From an uncultured Methanobrevibacter sp. (GTDB lineage: Archaea; Methanobacteriota; Methanobacteria; Methanobacteriales; Methanobacteriaceae), in assembly GCF_900314615.1 (NCBI RefSeq), contig NZ_OMWA01000041.1, positions 1 to 11,149 on the forward strand: DNA of 11,149 nucleotides. Direction: 5' to 3'. The notes under the pieces are model-generated. The model worked only from the letters and a program-made list of their open reading frames with translations, made no database searches and was not told the origin of the DNA. Below, in pieces: positions 6,664-11,149 of this stretch (its first letter is position 1; every line of letters begins with the position of its first letter). Made by a program: the position numbers and the translations under genes.

Positions 6664-6801
6664 ATGAAAAAATTGAAAAAGCATTGCTTTAACATCAAGT
6701 TTTCTCAAGATTTGAAACTAAGGGACATTATCTGTGTGAGGGTTGGTAATGGTAAAATTAGGGATGAAGCTATCCATACTGCAGTGGATTTAATCAGATA
6801 A
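6664..6801 (+). pseudogene. degraded second copy of the alaS 3' end
   Basis: A 45-codon frame starts MKKLKKHCFNIKFSQ and ends VGNGKIRDEAIHTAVDLIR. The last 12 residues, DEAIHTAVDLIR, match the AlaRS end DEAIRTAVDLIKK, and GNGK may correspond to GAGK five residues further up in AlaRS. The first 25 or so residues show no recognisable match. No ribosome binding site is evident, and an in-frame stop lies directly before the ATG. I read it as a decaying fragment left by a duplication or insertion event rather than a working gene, although a small expressed protein cannot be excluded. Confidence 0.6.
6762..6794 (+). repeat. alaS 3'-end direct repeat, degraded copy
   Basis: Second copy of 5564-5596, with four substitutions in 33 bp and in the same orientation. 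TTTTCTCTTATTT follows at 6809-6821, as it does after alaS. Confidence 0.85.
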
Positions 6802-6819
6802 GAGAGAATTTTCTCTTAT
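6798..6819 (-). terminator. symmetric hairpin at the end of cstA
   Basis: ATAAGAGA (6798-6805) and TCTCTTAT (6812-6819) form a perfect 8-bp inverted repeat with a six-base loop. It contains the cstA stop codon (complement of 6816-6818) on one side and the stop of the alaS-tail frame (6799-6801) on the other. The symmetry fits a terminator shared by convergent transcripts. Confidence 0.5.
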
Positions 6820-8204
6820 TTCTTATTTTTTTTCATAAATACAAATGTTATAACGACCATTGCAATTATTGAAATGATATTTGCAATCATTGATGGAAGT
6901 CTCAAACCTTCAGGAGCCTGCAGGATATATCCAAATGTAATTAGTGTACATATCATTGCAGGAATTAAAGTAATGAAGTAATGTTTTTCTTTTTTTATGA
7001 GGTATGCTGTTGCTGCGAAAAGCACTGCTATAGCAATAATCATTTGAGCCCATGCGGCATATCTCCAAACAAGATCGAAGTCAACGAATAATAATGCAAC
7101 TGAAGCAATAAAGAGAGGCAGAGCCAGTTTCAGCCTTGATGATATTTTTTCCTGATTCAGATGCAGTTCATCGGCAAGTGTAATTCTTGAACTTCTAAGT
7201 GCGGTATCTCCGGTAGTAATCGGACAGACCACAATACCGATAATTACTAAAACCAAACCAACATGACTGAGCAGTTTATCAGCCATTTCATAGACTGCAA
7301 CTGCAGGTTCTGCTGCATATATTAAACCAAGCTGTGGCTGGCCGTGGAAAAATGCTAAAGCAACTGCTGCCCAGCAGAGCGCTGTTAAACCTTCCAGAAC
7401 CATTGCACCGAAAAACACCGGTCTTGCATCCTTTTCTGTTTTCATGCATCTTGCAACAATCGGTGACTGTGATGCGTGAAAACCTGAAATAGCACCGCAT
7501 GCTATTGTAACAAAGAGGAACGGGAAAATAGGTTTGTCAGTTAAGTACAGTCCCTGTGTAGTAATTTCAGGAATTGTATACCATGGATTTAAAATAACTG
7601 CTCCTGTTATTAAAATCACCATTATCAGGAACAATGCTCCTAAAATAGGATAAACTTTCCCGATAATCTTGTCGACAGGCAATACGGTAGCAATTAAAAA
7701 GTATGCGAATATTACAGCTATGCATAGGTATAACGGAATGTCAGTTAATTGAACAATCAGTGCTGCGGCACCTTTTGAAAAAACTGTCCCTACAAGAACC
7801 CCTGTTATGATGGTGATGAATGCGACAAATTTCTGAACTGTTGTTCCCAGATATTTGGATATGATAAATGGCATTGTTGAACCGTCATTTCTAAGGGACA
7901 TGAATCCTGAGAAAAAATCATGAACGGCACCGATGAAAATTGTTCCGAGAGTAATCCATATAAATGCCGCAGGACCGAATAAAGCTCCCTGAATAACTCC
8001 AAAAATAGGTCCTGTACCGGCGATATTTAAAAAATGCACTAAAAACTCTTTCATTCGAGACATTGGAATATAATCAACGCCGTCTTCCAGTCTCTGTACT
8101 GGTGTAGGTATTGTTTCATCAACTCCTGCAACCTTTTCTATAACTTTTCCATATATGAAATACGATGCAATCAGAACTATGAAACAAATTAAAAATGTAT
8201 ACAT
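6816..8204 (-). CDS. cstA: CstA-family carbon starvation transporter
   Basis: A polytopic membrane protein of the CstA family, whose characterised bacterial members import peptides and/or pyruvate. The substrate in methanogens is not established. At 462 residues it is much shorter than E. coli CstA (about 700) but matches the short archaeal/clostridial form. The family signature is clear near residues 55-100: HFLNIAGTGPIFGVIQGALF, then WITLGTIFIGAVHDFFSGF. About ten to twelve hydrophobic segments span the chain, and GFHASQSPIVARCM near 242-255 and GDTALRSSRI near 330-340 are further conserved loops. The start at 8204 follows a TATA element by 28 bp and no ribosome binding site is seen, so it is probably translated from a leaderless mRNA. 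It is divergent from thiI. Confidence 0.92.
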   Translation of the reverse strand: MYTFLICFIVLIASYFIYGKVIEKVAGVDETIPTPVQRLEDGVDYIPMSRMKEFLVHFLNIAGTGPIFGVIQGALFGPAAFIWITLGTIFIGAVHDFFSGFMSLRNDGSTMPFIISKYLGTTVQKFVAFITIITGVLVGTVFSKGAAALIVQLTDIPLYLCIAVIFAYFLIATVLPVDKIIGKVYPILGALFLIMVILITGAVILNPWYTIPEITTQGLYLTDKPIFPFLFVTIACGAISGFHASQSPIVARCMKTEKDARPVFFGAMVLEGLTALCWAAVALAFFHGQPQLGLIYAAEPAVAVYEMADKLLSHVGLVLVIIGIVVCPITTGDTALRSSRITLADELHLNQEKISSRLKLALPLFIASVALLFVDFDLVWRYAAWAQMIIAIAVLFAATAYLIKKEKHYFITLIPAMICTLITFGYILQAPEGLRLPSMIANIISIIAMVVITFVFMKKNKK

Positions 8205-8227
8205 TATTCAATATTTTGTATGGGGTG

Positions 8228-8236
8228 TTATTTAAA
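8228..8236 (-). promoter_or_regulatory. TATA element of cstA
   Basis: On the minus strand TTTAAATAA (complement of 8228-8236) is centred 28 bp before the cstA ATG, predicting a start within a few bases of the ATG and a leaderless transcript. Confidence 0.5.
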
Positions 8237-8317
8237 TTTTAATTTTGTGGAAGTGTTTAGTATGAACTTTGCATGATTACTTTTATTAATCATTAAGATT
8301 AAAGTTATACTTGCTGT

Positions 8318-8328
8318 TATATTTAAAA
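8318..8328 (+). promoter_or_regulatory. TATA element of thiI
   Basis: TATATTTAAAA predicts transcription start near 8348, giving a leader of about 35 nt to the ATG at 8384. An upstream in-frame ATG at 8336 would precede the transcript start, which argues against it. Confidence 0.5.
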
Positions 8329-8383
8329 ACTAGTATTGAAGGGATTGCTATTTTTTCAGCGTGCACTAGAAAGAGATGTTATT

Positions 8384-9535
8384 ATGAATTATGATTTGAT
8401 TATTGCCAGATATGGTGAAATTGGACTTAAAAGTCCTAAGATAAGGTCACGTTTTGAAAGAAAGCTAGTTAAAAATATTGAAGCTACTTTTGAATGCGAT
8501 GTAGAACGAAACCAGGGAAGAATTTATATTCATCCACAGGACTTTGATGACGGAATTGAAAAACTCAACAGGGTTTTCGGTGTCGTTTCATATTCTCCTG
8601 CAACTTCAACTAAAACAACCTATGAGCAAATTGATGAGACATTAACTGCTTATGTTAAAGAGTTAGTTTCAGAAGGTTTAATAGATGAAAACACCAAATT
8701 TGCAATCAAATGTCGTCGTGTTGGAACTCATGACTTTACTTCTCAGGAAATGGCTGCCCACTGCGGTGGTGTTGTAAGAAAAGTTGTATTGGCACCGGTC
8801 GATTTGACAAATCCTGATTTGACTATTTTTGTTGAAGTAAGGGAAGATGATACGTATATTTTCCATGAAAAAATCAAAGGGCCTGGAGGACTTCCGTTAG
8901 GAACACAGGGCAAAGTTGTTGTGCTTTTATCAAGCGGTATAGATTCTCCTGTTGCAGCATATATGATGATGAAAAGAGGATGTGAAGTGGTGGCGCTTCA
9001 CTGCAACAATGATCCTTTTTCCGGCCCGAAGGTTACAGAAAACTTCAATGCATTGGTAGACCAGCTCAATATCTACGCTCGGGGAGTTCCTATTCAAAAA
9101 CGCATTGTTGACTATGGTGAATATCTCCAAACTGCCAAGGACAAGGCTCCTGAGAAAATGACCTGTGTTTTATGCAAATCCGGAATGTATCACATTGCAG
9201 AAAAGCTTGCCCTCAAATTGGGTGCTGATGCCATAGTTGACGGAAGCAGTGTCGGTCAGGTTGCATCACAAACACTTTCAAACATTTTGGCTACACGATA
9301 CGGCGTTGAAATGCCAATATTGTCTCCGTTAATCGGATTGGATAAGGAAGAGATTACAGAAATTGCTAAAAAAATAGGCACATTTGAAATATCCAAAATC
9401 GATGACGGTGGATGCAGTGCGGTTCCTAAATATCCTGAAACCCGTGCAGACTTGGATCGTGTTAAAAAAGCATGTGAAGATATGAATCAAAAAGAAGCTA
9501 TTGAAAAGGCTTTTGAAAATATTCGTAAAGTTTAA
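8384..9535 (+). CDS. thiI: tRNA 4-thiouridine synthetase ThiI, archaeal type
   Basis: ThiI adenylates U8 of tRNA and inserts sulfur to make 4-thiouridine. The 383 residues hold an N-terminal ferredoxin-like domain (MNYDLIIARYGEIGLKS), a THUMP domain (about 60-165) and a PP-loop ATPase with SSGIDSP at 183-189. There is no C-terminal rhodanese domain, as usual in archaea. C261-x2-C264 (CVLC) and C344 (DDGGCSAVP) are in the positions of the three cysteines I recall as binding an iron-sulfur cluster in methanogen ThiI, which implies sulfide rather than persulfide as donor; this is inference from the family. I chose ATG 8384 because homologues begin with this YDLI(I/V)xRYGEIGLK block and the promoter leaves no room for the in-frame ATG at 8336. 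It stands alone, divergent from cstA and with its own terminator. Confidence 0.95.
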   Translation: MNYDLIIARYGEIGLKSPKIRSRFERKLVKNIEATFECDVERNQGRIYIHPQDFDDGIEKLNRVFGVVSYSPATSTKTTYEQIDETLTAYVKELVSEGLIDENTKFAIKCRRVGTHDFTSQEMAAHCGGVVRKVVLAPVDLTNPDLTIFVEVREDDTYIFHEKIKGPGGLPLGTQGKVVVLLSSGIDSPVAAYMMMKRGCEVVALHCNNDPFSGPKVTENFNALVDQLNIYARGVPIQKRIVDYGEYLQTAKDKAPEKMTCVLCKSGMYHIAEKLALKLGADAIVDGSSVGQVASQTLSNILATRYGVEMPILSPLIGLDKEEITEIAKKIGTFEISKIDDGGCSAVPKYPETRADLDRVKKACEDMNQKEAIEKAFENIRKV

Positions 9536-9561
9536 ATGGGAATTTTCCCATTCTTTTTTTT
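9535..9561 (+). terminator. intrinsic-type terminator of thiI
   Basis: AATGGGAA (9535-9542) and TTCCCATT (9545-9552) are a perfect 8-bp inverted repeat overlapping the thiI stop codon, followed by eight Ts at 9554-9561. This is the clearest hairpin-plus-U-tract terminator in the window. Confidence 0.8.
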
Positions 9562-9641
9562 AGATTTTTCACTAAATAGATATGAATTTTACTTTGCAGA
9601 TGTCTAAAAAATGTTATAGTCTGTTATAATCATAAAAATAG

Positions 9642-9709
9642 TTAATGATTAATGTCTATATTGTAAGATTTCTCTCAATACTATCTCATAGACATTAATA
9701 TTTCATTAA
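9642..9709. repeat. 68-bp interrupted palindrome, possible structured RNA or MITE-like element
   Basis: ATTAATGTCTAT (9648-9659) and ATAGACATTAAT (9688-9699) are a perfect 12-bp inverted repeat. Allowing a 4-base bulge (9700-9703), TTAATG (9642-9647) also pairs with CATTAA (9704-9709), giving 18 pairs in all. The 28-base loop contains a further small ATTG/CAAT stem. No protein is encoded. It could be a small RNA, an operator or a non-autonomous palindromic element. Confidence 0.5.
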
Positions 9710-9717
9710 TTCATTTT

Positions 9718-9745
9718 GAGGTTGTCCTCTGTGAGGATTTGCCTC
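9718..9745. repeat. alternating GAGG/CCTC blocks
   Basis: The order is GAGG (9718), CCTC (9726), GAGG (9733), CCTC (9742). Each neighbouring pair can form a 4-5 bp stem, so at least two mutually exclusive hairpin arrangements are possible. CCTCTGTG occurs twice. It follows the 68-bp palindrome by eight bases, so both may belong to one RNA. Confidence 0.4.
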
Positions 9746-9990
9746 TGTGTAATAATTGGTTTGATGGAATATTTAAAGCTTGTTGAAGCCATTTGACAAA
9801 ATTGCAGTCATTTAACAATTTTTAAAGCTATTGATAAATTCTATACCTATTCTTTTTAAATCCTTTTTCATCATTCGTCAAATTATAAAAATAATGAAAT
9901 ATAATCTAGTATTAGGTAATTGCTGATGTTTAGTTTTCAAGGATTTTAAGTAATCCGACAGTACTAAAAAACAAAGAGGAGGATGATTTC

Positions 9991-10284
9991 ATGATTAGTG
10001 ATGAAGAAAAAGGAAAAATTAAAGAGGAAATTGTAACTAAAGTAAACTCTGTTTTAGAGAAAAACAACGAATCATTCAGAATGGATCAGGTAAATGTTTT
10101 GAACAAAAAGGATACTGTTAAATTCATGGGAAATTACAGGGTTTATGAGAGAAAAAATTACCACGCAGTATCTGGGGAAATCAATACATTCTTAAAACAA
10201 TACGGTAATGTGGAGATAAAATCTAAAAAAATCAGGGACAGCGGTATGAAATTCACAGCTGTAAGTTTTAATTTTGAACTTTGA
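9991..10284 (+). CDS. small protein of unknown function
   Basis: I do not recognise this 97-residue protein. It is charged and Lys-rich, with no signal peptide, membrane segment, Cys or metal motif. It reads as a helix (about 3-25), a strand pair (TVKFMGNYRVYER), a helix (HAVSGEINTFLKQYG) and a last strand (KFTAVSFNFEL), suggesting a small alpha/beta cytoplasmic fold. The ribosome binding site AGGAGGATGAT is the strongest in the window and sits at ideal spacing before the ATG, and codon use is like the other genes here, so I take it as real. It is flanked by long non-coding DNA upstream and a terminator-like hairpin downstream and appears monocistronic. Proximity to fbp on the same strand does not imply a shared role. 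Confidence 0.8.
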   Translation: MISDEEKGKIKEEIVTKVNSVLEKNNESFRMDQVNVLNKKDTVKFMGNYRVYERKNYHAVSGEINTFLKQYGNVEIKSKKIRDSGMKFTAVSFNFEL

Positions 10285-10299
10285 ACTCTGTTGTTGATG

Positions 10300-10342
10300 T
10301 TTGAATCACATAGTATTCAAAATATTTTTGAGAAATTTTTTT
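10300..10342 (+). terminator. hairpin plus T-run after the 97-residue gene
   Basis: TTTGAAT (10300-10306) and ATTCAAA (10315-10321) form a perfect 7-bp inverted repeat with an eight-base loop. T-runs follow at 10325-10329 and 10336-10342. This fits termination before the fbp promoter. Confidence 0.55.
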
Positions 10343-10388
10343 ATAACAGGCCTTATTTTTTTAGTTAAAGCTATTTTAATGACAATAA

Positions 10389-10398
10389 TTAAATACTA
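10389..10398 (+). promoter_or_regulatory. TATA element of fbp
   Basis: TTAAATACTA predicts transcription start near 10420, giving a leader of about 38 nt that would contain the palindrome at 10423-10442 and the ribosome binding site GAGGT (10447-10451). Confidence 0.4.
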
Positions 10399-10422
10399 TT
10401 CCAATCAAAAATAATAAATGTC

Positions 10423-10442
10423 TAGTAAATAATAATTTACTA
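10423..10442 (+). promoter_or_regulatory. palindrome in the fbp leader, candidate operator
   Basis: TAGTAAAT (10423-10430) and ATTTACTA (10435-10442) are a perfect 8-bp inverted repeat around AATA. It lies just after the predicted start site and ends 4 bp before the ribosome binding site, a suitable place for a repressor operator or a translational hairpin controlling gluconeogenesis. Confidence 0.45.
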
Positions 10443-10457
10443 ATTCGAGGTATTAAA

Positions 10458-11149
10458 ATGAAAACTACTGTTAGTGTAATTAAAGCTGATATTGGAAGTG
10501 TGTCCGGACACTGTGTCGCACACCCAGAATTAATGGATATCTGTGATGAAGTTTTAAACGAAGCTTTAGAAACCGGTATCTTAAAAGATTACTATATCTC
10601 CCGTTGCGGAGACGATATTGACTTAATTATGACCCACGATAAAGGGGAAGAAAACGAAGAAGTACACAAAACTGCATACGATGCATTCATGAAAGCTACT
10701 GAAAGAGCACGTGAATTAAAATTATACGGTGCAGGTCAAGACTTATTATCTGATACTTTCTCAGGAAACATCAAAGGTATGGGTCCTGGTGTAGCAGAAA
10801 TGGAATTCGAAGAAAGACCATCTGATCCTGTTTTAGTATTCTGCTGTGACAAAACTGAACCTGGTGCATTCAACTTACCAGTATTCAGAATGTTTGCAGA
10901 CCCATTCAACACTGCAGGTCTTGTAATCGACCCATCTTTACACGATGGATTCAAATTTGAAGTATTCGATGTAATCGAACACAAAAAAGTTATCTTAAAC
11001 TGTCCTGAAGAAATGTACGACTTACTCGCATTAATCGGTTCCACCGGAAGATACGTAATCAAAAGAGTATGGAAGAAAAACGGTGAAATCGCAGCTGCAA
11101 TAAGTACTGAAAGATTAAACTTAATGGCTGGAGAATACGTTGGTAAAGA
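10458..11149 (+). CDS. fbp: fructose-1,6-bisphosphate aldolase/phosphatase, 3' end outside the window
   Basis: This bifunctional archaeal enzyme condenses dihydroxyacetone phosphate and glyceraldehyde 3-phosphate and dephosphorylates the product to fructose 6-phosphate, making gluconeogenesis one-directional. The frame is open from ATG 10458 to the window end: 230 codons of a family usually about 365 long. Magnesium-binding residues D11, H18 (ADIGSVSGH) and D52-D53 (CGDDIDLIMTH) are present, as are YGAGQDLLSDTFSGNIKGMG and PGAFNLPVFRMFADPFNTAG. The last codons give EYVGK; Y227 and K230 fit the catalytic Tyr and Schiff-base Lys of the family, three residues apart. GAGGT at 10447-10451 is the ribosome binding site. 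It is preceded by its own TATA element and an 8-bp palindrome. Confidence 0.95.
   Translation, partial: MKTTVSVIKADIGSVSGHCVAHPELMDICDEVLNEALETGILKDYYISRCGDDIDLIMTHDKGEENEEVHKTAYDAFMKATERARELKLYGAGQDLLSDTFSGNIKGMGPGVAEMEFEERPSDPVLVFCCDKTEPGAFNLPVFRMFADPFNTAGLVIDPSLHDGFKFEVFDVIEHKKVILNCPEEMYDLLALIGSTGRYVIKRVWKKNGEIAAAISTERLNLMAGEYVGK

Larger units (their letters stand above)
9562..9990. other. long non-coding interval before the 97-residue gene
   Basis: I see no convincing gene here on either strand. It holds a 68-bp interrupted palindrome (9642-9709), alternating GAGG/CCTC blocks (9718-9745) and a pair of loosely repeated segments: TTTAAAGCT at about 9773 and 9823, with CATTTGACAA and CATTTAACAA between them. 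AT-rich possible TATA elements lie near 9881-9908, with a small GGATT/AATCC stem (9941-9956) in the likely leader of the next gene. Confidence 0.6.

Noticed and set aside
8336..8383. A 16-residue N-terminal extension of ThiI from an upstream in-frame ATG
   Set aside because: It lies at or before the predicted transcription start, has no ribosome binding site, and homologues begin at the MNYDLI block at 8384.
9714..9821. A 35-codon antisense frame reading CNFVKWLQQALNIPSNQLL, considered as a transposase remnant
   Set aside because: It has no start, no recognisable motif, and a frame of this length is expected by chance in DNA of this composition.
10736..11062. A 108-codon antisense frame
   Set aside because: It lies opposite the conserved fbp coding sequence and has Ser/Asn-rich shadow composition.
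1..11149. tRNA genes, CRISPR arrays, defence systems or a complete mobile element
   Set aside because: I found no cloverleaf, no regularly spaced repeats, and no transposase, integrase or nuclease gene.

Overview
The window looks like chromosomal DNA of a methanogenic archaeon of the order Methanobacteriales, most likely Methanobrevibacter or a close relative. The basis is: AT-rich DNA; archaeal ribosomal stalk genes in the order L11-L1-L10(P0)-L12(P1); an archaeal-type alanyl-tRNA synthetase with an N-terminal four-Cys motif; an archaeal ThiI; the archaeal bifunctional fructose-1,6-bisphosphate aldolase/phosphatase; and a secreted, Lys- and Asn-rich adhesin-like protein of the kind common in gut Methanobrevibacter. 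Promoters look archaeal (TATA elements, some leaderless), and several genes have GGTGAT-type ribosome binding sites. Genus assignment is inference.

Layout. 1-2573 (+): ribosomal protein genes. L11 is intact and is separated from L1 by a spacer with a strong hairpin plus T-run and a second palindrome touching the L1 ribosome binding site. Inside the L1 coding sequence is a stem with an asymmetric internal loop that matches the L1 autoregulatory mRNA site known from Methanococcus. L10/P0 is intact. L1 and L12 are both broken by internal deletions (about 80 and 35 bp) that shift the frame, which is striking for universal, highly expressed genes and may be an assembly problem. 2574-2909: a T-rich terminator, a 54-codon remnant of an unidentified gene, and the alaS promoter. 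2910-5606 (+): alaS, intact.

5634-6539 (-): a secreted adhesin-like protein. It is bracketed by the real 3' end of alaS on one side and a degenerate second copy of the alaS 3' end (in a 45-codon frame at 6664-6801) on the other, which suggests the gene arrived by insertion or duplication at the end of alaS. 6816-8204 (-): a CstA-family transporter, convergent with that remnant and divergent from thiI. 8384-9535 (+): thiI, followed by an intrinsic-type terminator. 9562-9990: non-coding DNA with a 68-bp interrupted palindrome and a run of alternating GAGG/CCTC blocks. 9991-10284 (+): a 97-residue protein of unknown function with a strong ribosome binding site. 10458-end (+): fructose-1,6-bisphosphate aldolase/phosphatase, cut by the window edge just after the expected catalytic Tyr-x-x-Lys.

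Functionally this is mostly housekeeping: ribosomal stalk, tRNA charging, tRNA thiolation and gluconeogenesis, plus one transporter and one surface protein. I see no defence system, CRISPR array, complete mobile element or biosynthetic cluster. The points most worth checking are the two broken ribosomal genes, the retained L1 feedback site, the duplicated alaS tail around the adhesin gene, and the structured non-coding DNA before the 97-residue gene.
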